DNA of 33,317 nucleotides from Echinococcus granulosus (lineage: Eukaryota > Platyhelminthes > Cestoda > Cyclophyllidea > Taeniidae), in NCBI RefSeq assembly GCF_000524195.1, contig NW_020170550.1, positions 15,669-48,985 on the forward strand. The letters run 5' to 3'. This document shows positions 24,701 through 33,317 of the stretch, piece after piece. Position 1 is the first letter of the stretch; the number at the start of each line of letters is the position of its first letter. Position numbers and translations under genes: made by a program. Below the pieces are notes generated by a model that had not been told where the DNA came from, made no database searches, and was given only the letters and a program-made list of their open reading frames with translations.

Positions 24701-26697
24701 TGTTACGAAACCTGGGTACATCGAAATGGAAAAAAACCATCTAGGTAGTGAAAACATGCTGAAGTCGAGTGAAGGGAGTTGGCTATCCGAGGATAATTTT
24801 ACCGTACTGACAAATCTTGCTATGTCACTACCTCTTTTCAGATAGGTGTACAAATGCCCAAGAGATCCGCGTAAAAGACGGGCGTAGCTTCAACCTTTTA
24901 AAACTTATTTGTAAAAGGAGAAAAAGACCAGAAGTAAAAAAGTGGTGGGTTGATTTGGAAAAAGCCTTTCTGAGCATCTCTTGAAAAACCCACCAGGATT
25001 TTTCCCAAGCGTTTTTCCAGAAGATCCCGGTTTTGAGTTTCCGAATGAAGTTGCTCCTTCAGTTTGAGGTTGTCCAGAGTAAGGTCAAGGTTTTGGTTAT
25101 CTGGAAAATTTAGGAGGGGAGAAATTACCAATTTATATAACATAGCCGAGTAAATCAAACCGGTAGCGCACTTCTTTCTCCCAGATCCTTTATCTTATTT
25201 ATGATACATTCCTGAAACGTTTCTGATTTGGATCTAAGGCTACGTTCCATGTCCAGTTCTGCTGTTATCTAAAAAGGCAAATGTGACTTACTCTTAGTCG
25301 CATGCAAGCTCTATAAACCCCTTTATTCTAAGGTGATAGCTTTTAATCTGAACTAGGATCGAATCGGCCTTTTAGACAGGATTAATAAGGGCATAGAAAA
25401 TTCATACGACTTTTAAATTTGCTAGGCTGATAGCAAGATGAACCCGGAACCTCAGAGCATGCTGCAAAAATTCCAACACTAACTGTCACAAGCCCTACAA
25501 AACCTCGAAAAATTGAAAAAAAAATGCTTTCATTAGCACCTTGGCCAACTGTTGTGCCAATTTTCGTTTCTCCCGTTTGTCAACACTAACTTGGATCATT
25601 ACGTGTCGAATCGTTTTGGTTAAAGGTTGTTCTACCTTATGGGATCCATTCTCTCTGTCTGGTTGAAAGTTGCAAGAAGATTTTTCCTAAAAGAAAGCAG
25701 TAAGCCGAGAGAGAACTCGTATCATGCATATTATCGCTAAAAGAAGGCAAATGCAACTTTGCGAACTTGGTGTACCTTGCATGGTACGTCTATGTCACCC
25801 AAAGACATGCCGCCTAAAAAGGGTAGTACAGGTAATAAAATAAGTGGAATTTTCTTCTCCTCTTTTATATTGACTAAAGTACCTGCTTCTATGGTTGAGG
25901 GGGCTTTTATAATGATTTCACGGGAAAAAGAGTCGACTCTCAGAATCTGAGGCAATCCGTTAAATAAGATTGCTCGGAAATCCCTAAAACTGCAAATGGG
26001 ATTACCATCCACCGTCAGTGGTTCATCAGCCACTAAGAGATCTTTGAGGCACTTGAATTCCGATAAATCTCTTATCAGATCGCCAATTGATGCCAGCCTA
26101 TTGCTACGAACGTCCAAATACGTCAGTGGATGGTCATGAATTCCACGCAAGTCGGACAGATCCTTCAATTGATTGTAGGATAAATCCAAGTAAACTAAGG
26201 AACTTAAAATACGTCCAAAAAGCCGTTAAAGAAGGTTTAGGCAACAGATAACCACATACTTAAATAACACCTACAGTAATTTCGCAGATATAGAAATTAA
26301 AGCACAACATGAAGATTACTAAATCATTTAAAAAGGTTCAACGAAACCCATTAAGATAACTACATAACTTTTGATCACATCCTACTAGAGCAAAAAGAAG
26401 TGTTGAAATATGACGTACAAAAACATATTACCTCAAATACCCAAAGTCTCTGACGGCTTTGATGTTATTTGCACTTAAGTTCAATCGTCTAAGATTCTGA
26501 AGGCTTTCATCTCCACAAAAAGTTGTTAAAAAATTCGATGATAAGTCCAAATTAATTAACGAAGTTGGGAAAACGCCACGTCCAATGTGAGGTATCTTGT
26601 TGAAGTGCAAATTAACGGTTTCTGTGTGATCAAGAAATGGGACATCAGAAATGTTTTCGATATTAGCGTCAATTAAACAAATAAATTTAGATGACAT
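18742..26697 (-). CDS. LRRCC1: LRRCC1-like centriolar/ciliary leucine-rich-repeat coiled-coil protein, complete (19 exons)
   Basis: LRRCC1 (VFL1 in Chlamydomonas) is a centriole distal-end protein needed for ciliogenesis. Exons: 26432-26697, 25776-26202, 25540-25686, 25172-25268, 24994-25100, 24172-24294, 23914-24089, 23399-23483, 23211-23324, 21268-21351, 21123-21194, 21010-21079, 20874-20938, 20445-20519, 20302-20370, 20147-20220, 19182-19319, 18967-19111, 18742-18849. They join in frame to 2442 nt, or 813 aa (human about 1030). Residues 1-180 hold LRRs ([44 protein letters not shown]) and an LRR cap ([13 protein letters not shown]...GLPQILRVD) closely resembling the LRRCC1 cap. From about 270 to the end it is charged, heptad-like coiled coil. 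The start ATG at 26697 opens directly into LRR sequence. Weak points are the exon 4 donor (GTGCGC), the exon 2 donor (GTACAC) and the exon 6 acceptor, where 24329 is an alternative. CEP72 or CEP97 fit the cap less well. Confidence 0.75.
19320..20146 (-). other. LRRCC1-like intron 16
   Basis: An 827-nt intron between the 74-nt and 138-nt coiled-coil exons. It contains an open minus-strand stretch at 19876-20118 with a hydrophobic segment ([17 protein letters not shown]). Splicing it in would break the phase-2 junction between the flanking exons, and it does not look like coiled coil, so I treat it as intronic. The neighbouring sequence at 19800-19860 is GC-richer than the rest and may be an old repeat. 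Confidence 0.5.
20565..20790. repeat. GGAT/TGGA minisatellite in LRRCC1-like intron 13
   Basis: About 225 nt of degenerate GGATGGATGG units are punctuated by (T/A)ACAGGA and GACACAGGA spacers. They lie wholly inside the intron between exons 20874-20938 and 20445-20519. The composite unit is the same as in the tract at 1301-1433, but on the opposite strand. Several frames stay open across it only because the repeat lacks stop codons. Confidence 0.9.
22368..22516. repeat. Diverged direct repeat, copy A
   Basis: A block of about 149 nt running from CCACTGAGGG to GGAGCGCTAC. It aligns almost without gaps to 22974-23122, at roughly two thirds identity by eye. The best-conserved blocks are CCTCCG, ACGTCGACA and AGGGAAG. 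It lies in LRRCC1-like intron 9. It is probably a fragment of an interspersed element, but I cannot name the family. Confidence 0.65.
22583..22786 (+). CDS. Small Cys-rich open frame of unknown status inside an LRRCC1-like intron
   Basis: This 67-codon frame starts with ATG and reads [14 protein letters not shown] near its N-terminus. It has seven cysteines overall and no signal peptide or transmembrane segment. It lies antisense to the host gene between the two direct repeats of intron 9, so it may be part of the same decayed element. I recognise no family. It could equally be chance, and I list it because its composition is less random than that of its neighbours. Confidence 0.12.
   Translation: MECIYCECEDLCEPLEYLKMTSAFGNYYNSEFCRKAINNWRSTLRGCQLYSVFEPMFPRLAMDICDG
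22974..23122. repeat. Diverged direct repeat, copy B
   Basis: The partner of 22368-22516, in the same orientation, about 0.6 kb away. It runs from CCACTTAGGG to GGAGCTAC. The two copies begin and end at equivalent points and differ by a single-base indel near the middle. Confidence 0.65.
24133..24147. repeat. Poly-C tract (15 nt)
   Basis: A run of 15 C in LRRCC1-like intron 6, close to the donor at 24171. Its length is likely to vary between individuals and between assemblies. Confidence 0.9.
24410..24600. repeat. Possible interspersed repeat in LRRCC1-like intron 5
   Basis: This segment differs in texture from the AT-rich intron around it. It shares spaced blocks with 21655-21745: AGCAGGGAG, then about 50 nt later GTG-TCATGAACCAA followed by TTTTT and CAAC. 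The order and spacing agree, which suggests two old copies of one element. The family is unknown and the boundaries are approximate. Confidence 0.35.
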
Positions 26698-27558
26698 TGA
26701 GTAGACACTTTTGTCGAATTTGCTATAACGCCTTAAAGATTGGATACAAGTCCAAGGTTATGCGGGATAGCATATTAAAAATCGTCTCTTTAAGTCTAAA
26801 AACTGGGGCGCATCCCCCAGTCATATTATTTTCCAAAATTTTCCATTTAAAGTACTTAAATGTGAGGGAACTAATCTGATGGCGAACACCGGGGAACCCC
26901 AAAAATGACTGACCAGGTCATAATACTGGTTTTGAGTAGTCTTTTGGTGTTACTCTTAGAAGCGGTAATTATATTTTAGGACTTGTAGGTTTAGGCATGT
27001 GTCGGGATCTTTAATAGCGTCAGCAAACAGTGAGTTCTTCGGTACACATCCTAACCATTTTATTTTAAGGAGTTTAGTGTGTGATGGACACATTAGATAG
27101 TCAAGCCTGGACCTAAACATGGGATATGGGACAACACAGAAGCAGTAAGGGAGAAAGCACTCTGTAGGCACTTGACCCAGTAAGTTGGGGCACCTGGATT
27201 CCTTCTTTGACATATCTCACATAAAATAACCTTCAAAATAGAGACTATGGCCTGTTAATACAAAAAAACTACTTCGGCTTAGCCGAAGTTTATTCCATCT
27301 GATGTAAGAAAGCGTATTTTCGAATCCCCGGTGGCTGCCCTATAGGCAGCGTGTGGTTTTCAGTTAGGTGGTTTTTATTTGTCACACGGGTTTATTTATT
27401 ATGATGTCCTTCTTATTCTTCACAAATGGCCCAGAACATTATTTTTTTGTAATCACTTGCATGCGAGCTGTCGTTAATTGCAATTTCTCCCATAAACTTC
27501 GTTGTTATTTTAGATGCAATTCTAACTACATTTACTACCTTGTATTTTTAGCTCAATT
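26698..27558. promoter_or_regulatory. Divergent intergenic region between LRRCC1-like and FARS2 genes
   Basis: An 861-bp gap separates two start codons pointing away from each other. Both promoters and 5' UTRs must fall here, possibly as a shared bidirectional promoter. I could not fix TATA or initiator elements with confidence. It contains a 19-nt quasi-palindrome (27271-27289) and a small GCTGCC/GGCAGC hairpin near 27333-27350. A minus-strand ATG frame at 26956-27213 (85 codons) has no recognisable domain. Confidence 0.5.
27271..27289. repeat. 19-nt quasi-palindrome in the divergent promoter region
   Basis: ACTTCGGCT, a single T, then AGCCGAAGT, with perfect 9-bp arms. Its place between two divergent genes makes it a candidate dimeric transcription-factor site. 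It could also be a chance hairpin in a 5' UTR. Confidence 0.5.
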
Positions 27559-30500
27559 ATGAGAGTCCTGCGATTGTGTCTTCCACGAAACCACATTTCT
27601 ACCTCGTGTGTGGGTTGGTTTTCGAAGGCATTGTGTCGTTATCGCTTTTAATTCCTATTTATCCCTTTTGGTTTCGTATTTATAGAAAAGATGCCAATTT
27701 TCCGTTTTAATATCATCAGATGAACCAAAAAAGGGGGTTAACATCCTTGGAAAGCTATACAAAACTGACTCCTGGTCCAACATATCCCCCAAAATTCTTG
27801 ATCTCACTGCACGAAACCTGCATAATCAAGAATACCACCCTCTATGGTTGCTCAAACACCGGATTACGGAATTTATAAACAAGGTAATCATATTTCTCAC
27901 AATTTTTTGTCTATTCAAAGGTGTAATATAGAAACGTCCCTTTTTAGCGTCCGGCACATCAAAATGCCGAGGGAATCGGCACCTCTCATCCTCTCTTTTC
28001 CGTTCATGATTCTCTCAGCCCAGTAGTGTCCACGTTCCAGAACTTTGACAGTCTTCTTGTCACTCCTGATCACGTCAGCCGTCGGCCCACGGACACTTAC
28101 TATATTAATAAGCACACCGTTCTTCGCAGCCACACGTCTGCGCACGAGATGGAACTCATAAGGTCGGGCCTCAATGCTTTTGTCACCGTCGGTGATGTTT
28201 ACCGTCGGGACGATATCGATGCTCTACACTACCCTGCATTTCATCAGCTGGAAGGGGTTCGCCTCTTCACTGAAAAGGAGGTTCGTCGCTAGGAGAGAGA
28301 ATGGAGTAATATTCACTTCCTATTTTCCACTTCTAGCTGTTTAAGGACACGGTAGATCCGAGTGGATGTCTTAAACTCTTTGAGCATTCGACGTCGGAAG
28401 TCTTGCAACCCCTCTCTGTCGCCGTGCCCTCTTCTGAACTCCCTCTTGGCAGGCAGCCTCGTCATACTCTTGAGACCGCCTATTGTATAGAGTTCCAACT
28501 GAAATGCATATTAGAGGAGCTTGCTGTTCATCTCTTCGGCAAGGGTGAGTGAGTAGTTCGAACTGTACCTTTTAAACAAACGCCATTGTTTTCAACAGAT
28601 GTACCAATGCGATGGGTGCCGGCGTATTTCCCCTTTACACATCCTTCGTGGGAGTTGGAGATCCAGACAGGTGTGATGACCGGTGCTGATTCTGACGGAT
28701 GGACAGAGATGCTAGGCTGTGGCATTCTGCGTCAAGAGATTATCGACCACGGTTAGTCCCCGTTGTTAGCTGTTCTTGATACTCGCGTGCACTTCACCCC
28801 ACAGTTTTTGCTCGACCTTGTTAGGCGGAGTGACAAATAGGGTGGGCTACGCGTTTGGACTAGGGCTGGAGCGGTGGGCAATGAAGCTATACAGTATTCC
28901 AGACATTCGACTGTTTTGGTCCAGGGATCCGGGCTTTTTACATCAATTCAAAGTTGAGACTATCAACGAATCCATCACCTACAAGGCAGGGTCTTTCATT
29001 TACCCTATCTACACCAAGTGCGATTATCTTTTCGGAATGATTCATTTTTACTGTTATATTTAACTGGGAATCCAAAGCATGATTTATGGTTCATCCGAAT
29101 ACTACAGATGATACGAGAGTCTTTCATATTAAACCAGGACCTCAAATTTTGCAGCTATTCTCTTATCAATAGTAGTCGGGCAGACCACTAGACGCACCGT
29201 TGATCAAGATTCCAGACTGCAGTAGTAGTGGCGCATTCGCGCTGAACAGAAATTTATTCATCCTCTACGAAAATTGGTAATTCCGAAGTGTTAGCGTGTA
29301 AGGTGAGGTATGCGTATGGACTTAACGGAAACTACGGTGAAGGGTAAAGTTAGAGCTCTCATTCCTTGAAAAATGCTTTATCCTTTCCTAGGTTTAAAAG
29401 CTCCAGTCTGACTTAAACGCTACTCGTAGTTGTGCTCAACATTTTACAGTGGATTAATCGAGTTTCTCTCCCTCTCCTGCAGCCAATAAGTGTATTCCCT
29501 CCGTGCCCTCTGGACATCTCCTTCTGGCTGCCCTACGCCACGCCTGATCATCGTCTGGAGTTCGAACGAGACTTCTTTGAACTTGTCAGGGGTGTGGTCG
29601 GTGATCTTGTCGAACAGGTCAGCCACCGAGACACCAAATTGGGAGGAATAGTGCCCTGTGGGCAGAATGTGTGTGCGGACTCTCCTTGAATTGCCCATGA
29701 GTTGGTTGAAATGTTTAAAAGTGACCGTGTCGGCGAGAGAGGTGCAGATTTCCGCGCAAGTCCAGCTAGCTAGTCACGACTGGAAGTCAGACGCCGCTGT
29801 AACAATTGCAAACGAGCACCCAATGAGGTGACCAATAACCTTCTGCAGCTGCTGAAGGGCCATGTTCAACGTTAAGCCTCAAGAAGTACTCGCTAGGGTC
29901 TGAGGAATTGTTTATTCCAGTGGTGAAAGTGTTGGGAGTAATAAAGCGTCTGGGCTGTGTTGGTCGACTTTCTTCTCAGATCTTAAATGTTCATTTTTAC
30001 GATTGGAGTGCATTTTAGAAGAAATTGACCACCGAAAGGGGTCTGCAATTTTCTCAATGTGTGCTCTTGAACAACTGAAAGCGGAGGATGGGTGGTGAAT
30101 ATCACCCTATTCTCCCTCCTGGAGATGGACATCCTTTTCGGCAAAGAGGCGAACCCCTTTCGGATGATGAAACGCAGGGTAGTGTGAAGCGTCGATGTCG
30201 TTCCGACGGTGACGAAAGCATTGAGGCCGGACTTCATGAGTTCCATCTCATGTTCATTGATGTAGTAAGCATCTGTGGTCCGACGGCTGACGTGATCGGG
30301 AGTGACAAGAAGGCTGTCGAAGTTCTGAAACGTGAACACTACTGGGCTGGGAGAAACATGCACGGTAAAGGGGAGGAATGGCAGGTGTGATATGGTGTCA
30401 TGTGATGACTTTCTGGTACGAGCAGAAGTCACCTCATCCTGTCTGTGTGTGCTGTCACGTTCGATACCAGGATCTCAAAAGAAAGTCGGCCACAACAGCC

Positions 30501-30926
30501 CAGCTTGCCCTTCGACCTAATGACACTGACACGCACACCACCGAATTGATCACTTCAATCGCGGGTGAAAGGCAGTTAATTTAACCCCAGTCCAAGAAAA
30601 CTGCTTTTTTTATAAACCGATGAGGAGTACACACCATGCGTATTCGTGAAGTCAGGGAACGTGTTGGGCTATTTTCTTAGCACGAAGCTGATGTAGGAAG
30701 GCATAATTAATTGTTCTTTTCTTTTTTAATACGAATTATACTTCGTTTTCCTCCTAAGGTAACACTGATTGACCGATTCGAGGACAAGGTGAATGCCCGA
30801 GTGAGCTACTGCTACCGCATTGTTTACAGAGATCACAGTCGCACACTCACCATGCGCGAGGTGCGTCCTTTGCATGAGGAAGTCGGTAGACTCGCTGAAA
30901 CGCATCTCAACGTCAAGGTGCGCTGA
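27559..30926 (+). CDS. FARS2: Mitochondrial phenylalanyl-tRNA synthetase, complete (8 exons)
   Basis: FARS2 is the monomeric class II enzyme that charges mitochondrial tRNA-Phe. Exons: 27559-27609, 27686-27883, 27948-28280, 28337-28544, 28599-28751, 28825-28985, 29483-29617, 30759-30926. They total 1407 nt, or 468 aa (human 451). The first exon gives an Arg-rich presequence ([17 protein letters not shown]), as expected for matrix import. That exon is the least certain, and the rest is firm. Seen motifs: [11 protein letters not shown] at about 62-71; FQNFDSLL at 113-120; LRSHTSAH at 142-149; GDVYRRD at 165-171; motif 2 [10 protein letters not shown] at 181-190; GCGIL at about 300-305; motif 3 GLGLER at 326-331, followed by IPDIRLFW. 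The C-terminal 100 residues ([37 protein letters not shown]) form the ferredoxin-fold anticodon-binding domain. Catalytic motifs are intact. Intron 6 starts with GC, and intron 7 holds an inverted copy of exons 3-4. Confidence 0.93.
28986..29482 (+). other. FARS2 intron 6, probable GC-AG intron
   Basis: The conserved protein requires ...SITYK joined to PISVFPP...DISFWLP. The only break that keeps phase 0 is AAG|GCAGGG at 28985/28986, paired with TCTCCTGCAG|CCA at 29482/29483. Nearby GT donors (for example GG|GTCTTT at 28991) would change the phase. Confidence 0.75.
30005..30395 (-). pseudogene. Inverted, decayed copy of FARS2 exon 3-intron 3-exon 4 within FARS2 intron 7
   Basis: On the minus strand this block reads [19 protein letters not shown], then [19 protein letters not shown], clearly FARS2 exon 3. 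The clear core (30061-30380) aligns to plus-strand 27988-28350. Weaker similarity continues to about 30005, within exon 4. The copy includes the sequence of intron 3 and its acceptor (CTTTCAG), so it arose by DNA duplication and inversion, not retrotransposition. It lacks an in-frame 30-nt segment that covers the conserved HTSA motif. It also lacks 16 nt, which shifts the frame before the GDVYRRD region. It cannot encode a working enzyme. It sits between exons 7 and 8 of the intact gene, on the opposite strand. Confidence 0.92.
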
Positions 30927-31128
30927 GTTGTAGCTCCCCCTTTTCCCTCTCCTTCGACCTCGATCCCCAGACAACTGTACAGATGTGTAAAATTTTGGAT
31001 TTAATGATAGCTACTTGCCATATTTTTGTGGTTAATTGCAAATCGCTGGAGATCGGCGATGCCTGTATAATCGCGTGCTGTGCTGTAACGCTCCAGGTTA
31101 TCTTTGAAGACGCAAGAAAGCATAGGGA

Positions 31129-31134
31129 AATAAA
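31129..31134 (+). promoter_or_regulatory. Candidate polyadenylation signal of FARS2
   Basis: AATAAA about 200 nt beyond the FARS2 stop codon. Confidence 0.45.
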
Positions 31135-31614
31135 CGACTAGATGGCTACCGACATGAACAAAAGGCTACGGTGCCAAGATGGTAACCGAAACTTCGGAGC
31201 CTTGAGGACTTACATAGTCGAGCCCTTTTTTCCCACTCATCGACCTTCTTTCCAATAGTCGTTTTCGGCGCCCCCCTCTGGGTTGTCTTCTGCGTGACCC
31301 AGAGGCCGAAAAACATTTTACACCTATGTCAGTGGATCCAGGGTCTAGCCCTGTCAACTGCATGGCAGGGTTTGAAGGACCTGGTACTGCCTGATGTGAG
31401 TCTCTCTTCATTCACGTAGGGGGAGGTTCTTCCTCTATTTGATTCACCTTTTTGGCACAAAAGTTCCGCACAAATCGAAACGGCCACTCTTCCAAGCTTA
31501 ATGGTGGTTATTTGTCTTGCAGACTTTCATTAAATTTCTCCGTTGAGGGCATCGCTTTGCTTCCACCTTCATGAACTGGTCGCCGACGCATATCGCCTAC
31601 ACATCTTGAGAGAA

Positions 31615-31627
31615 GGGGGGGGGGGGG
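31615..31627. repeat. Poly-G tract (13 nt)
   Basis: A homopolymer of 13 G between the convergent genes, likely length-variable. On the RGS (minus) strand it is a C run, close to that gene's candidate polyadenylation signal. Confidence 0.9.
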
Positions 31628-31657
31628 AAGGGAAGAATACGCACAGAGGCTATCAGT

Positions 31658-31663
31658 TTTATT
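31658..31663 (-). promoter_or_regulatory. Candidate polyadenylation signal of the RGS gene
   Basis: AATAAA on the minus strand, about 400 nt beyond the RGS stop codon. Confidence 0.35.
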
Positions 31664-32066
31664 CCTCGTAGGTACAGTGTTGGTGTGAAGACAATGTTAA
31701 TTGTTGCGGTAAAAGGGCGAGACAAGAGTTTAACAATGGTAGGAGGGGTGCTGAGGTTAGTTTCTTTCCTGGGAAATACGCACAGCCACTTAAAATAGCC
31801 ACGCCATAGATAAGAAGACAAGAGCAAAGGAGTGAAAGTGAAAGAAGTTGGAAGTTTGAGGTTGTCACTGGCAGGACAAATATCACAATAATTTGGAATC
31901 ATCAACATTAGCGAGGAGATGAGTAAAATAAATTGTCTACTGATTTATAACAAGTAGGGTAATTTCAAGTCACCAGAGCCAGCCTGGCGGTGGAGGCGGG
32001 GGAATAGGGGAGGTGACGGCAGTGGTGGTGGTTTGAATGTACAAATTGGAAGGACAGATTAATATC

Positions 32067-33190
32067 CTAGGAGCTGTCGCCTTTCGTCATGGCAAGCAGG
32101 TCCTTGTAGATCCTCGAGTTGAGGAATCGAGGATAGGAGTCGCGCTGCATCAGGGTGTAAATCTGTAGTTGAGCCTCGTCAAAAGTGTGCGGCGTGGGCT
32201 GGGTCATGTTCGTGTTGATCATCTCACGAACCCGCGAATCCAGACTCACCTACAACACCCACCAGTAGGCTTTTCGATGGACTTATACTTACCAACGTCA
32301 GGAAAACAACATGATCACAGTGAGGCATCTATTGTCAAAAAATAAGTGGGGAGAGAGGGAGGGAACAAACCTCCTTAGGCGACAGAATGGAGATGTAGTC
32401 TTCGTAGATGAGTCGCGCCTTCTCCTCCACCACCTCGGGTTTGGTCTCCTGCTTAAGGTCCTCACAGGCCAACCAAAAGAGGATATTCTCCTCACTGTAC
32501 TCCGATCGCAGGAACTCTCGAAAGGCTTTCTGACCCACTGCAACACAGGTAGACACAAGAACAATGCGTGTTTCAGATGTACCTCCATCTACTCCGAACT
32601 CTTCAATCACCCCTTTTGGTGACAAAGCATTCTATCCCCGCCATTTCTTCCACAACCATCTCCATCCATGGGTGTGAGTTCGCTTGCTAACTCAAAAGGG
32701 CCAGCGTTCTGACAACCAGAAGTGGGTTTACTATATCCTCGGCCACGCACTGACAAGCTCTTTGCCATCTCTTTCCATATTCAACACTTTCAGAAGTCAA
32801 TAATTAAGGAATGAGCATACCTGCACCGTCCGGAGAAGTGAAGCACCTCATGAGGGTGTCAAACGACTCGGACCACGAAAGGATGTCCTCATACGTGGTT
32901 CTAGGGGACAAGAAAAAGAAAATTCCGTTCATTTCAGCTGGACGGTTGTTTACAATGCTAATTTGATTCGTAAAGGCGAATTAATCATATACATTTGATT
33001 TACTAGCGACCTAGTGACCTGAAAGGTCACTTGGCTCTGGGGCAAATTCCAAAATTTTTCATATTTTCTTCTGTCAACAAAAAACATGTTCACATACCTC
33101 AGCTCTAGAAGCTGAGTTTCTGTTCGGTGCGGGTCGTCTAGACTGTGCGTTGATCGTTTGTTCGGCTCGAGAGGAGGTCTGACACGCACG
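32067..33190 (-). CDS. RZ-subfamily regulator of G-protein signalling (RGS17/19/20-like), 3' four exons
   Basis: RGS proteins bind GTP-loaded Galpha and speed its GTPase; the RZ group acts on Gi/Gz-class subunits at membranes. Exons 33098-33190, 32821-32900, 32371-32537 and 32067-32249 join in frame (incoming phase 2, then 2, 1, 0) and encode 173 residues before a TAG. The RGS box is complete: [15 protein letters not shown], then [29 protein letters not shown] and [10 protein letters not shown], then [17 protein letters not shown] and [21 protein letters not shown] is nearly identical to vertebrate RGS17 and RGS20, including Ser where RGS4 has Asn128. The strong pyrimidine-rich acceptor CCCTGTCCCAG at 33191 marks the first visible exon. 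The N-terminal cysteine string typical of this subfamily should lie beyond the right edge. The single-gene invertebrate form cannot be assigned to one vertebrate paralogue. Confidence 0.92.
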
Positions 33191-33317
33191 CTGGGACAGG
33201 GAAAAAAGAGGTGACGCTTTTACTTCACTGAAGTTCATTAAACTCCCCCCGAATTTAAGGTAACACCGTGGAAGGCATTCCGGTCAAGGAGAACATAAAA
33301 CGGAATGTTACTGTGGG

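Larger units (their letters stand above)
30927..32066. other. Convergent intergenic region between FARS2 and the RGS gene
   Basis: This is 1.1 kb of 3' flank for both genes. It contains a poly-G tract and one candidate polyadenylation hexamer for each gene, and I see no coding sequence. The short open frames here have no matching family and no splice context. Confidence 0.6.

Noticed and set aside
27310..27352. tRNA-like fragment (TTCGAATCC with a small hairpin) upstream of FARS2
   Set aside because: The bases around the TTCGAATCC do not form a T-stem, and no acceptor or anticodon arm can be drawn.
29444..29698. Minus-strand open frame opposite FARS2 exon 7
   Set aside because: Antisense shadow of the conserved anticodon-binding-domain exon.

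Overview
The window looks like nuclear DNA from an animal. All coding sequence is split by spliceosomal introns (almost all GT-AG), the standard genetic code works throughout, and the four recognisable proteins are metazoan families: an RGK-type small GTPase, the ciliary/centriolar protein LRRCC1, mitochondrial phenylalanyl-tRNA synthetase (FARS2) and an RZ-subfamily RGS protein. The proteins are clearly diverged from vertebrate orthologues and the genes are fairly compact. A flatworm or another lophotrochozoan is my best guess, but that is inference only. I see no prokaryotic, viral or plasmid features.

Layout, left to right. (1) 58-8021, minus strand: 5' half of an RGK GTPase gene. A long exon (about 7127-8021) carries the Ser/Arg-rich N-terminus and the G1 P-loop. 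After a roughly 7-kb intron, a 104-nt exon at 58-161 carries the switch II region, and the gene continues off the left edge. (2) About 8.3-18.6 kb: gene-poor DNA with no supported gene and two notable hairpins. (3) 18742-26697, minus strand: a complete 19-exon LRRCC1-like gene (813 aa in my model), with leucine-rich repeats followed by a long coiled coil. Its introns hold a minisatellite and diverged repeats. (4) 26698-27558: an 861-bp divergent intergenic region, the likely promoter area for both neighbours. (5) 27559-30926, plus strand: a complete eight-exon FARS2 gene (468 aa in my model), including one probable GC-AG intron. Its last intron contains an antisense, decayed copy of exon 3-intron 3-exon 4. 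(6) 32067-33190, minus strand: the 3' four exons of an RGS17/19/20-like gene, converging on FARS2 and continuing off the right edge.

The exon models were built by hand from splice motifs, phase matching and protein similarity. Every junction keeps frame, and the LRRCC1 and FARS2 models sum to exact multiples of three. The four genes do not form a pathway. The RGK and RGS proteins both act in G-protein or calcium signalling, LRRCC1 acts at centrioles and cilia, and FARS2 acts in mitochondrial translation.

The most unusual structure is the inverted FARS2 copy inside FARS2 itself. It could let the pre-mRNA fold into a long exon-intron hairpin.
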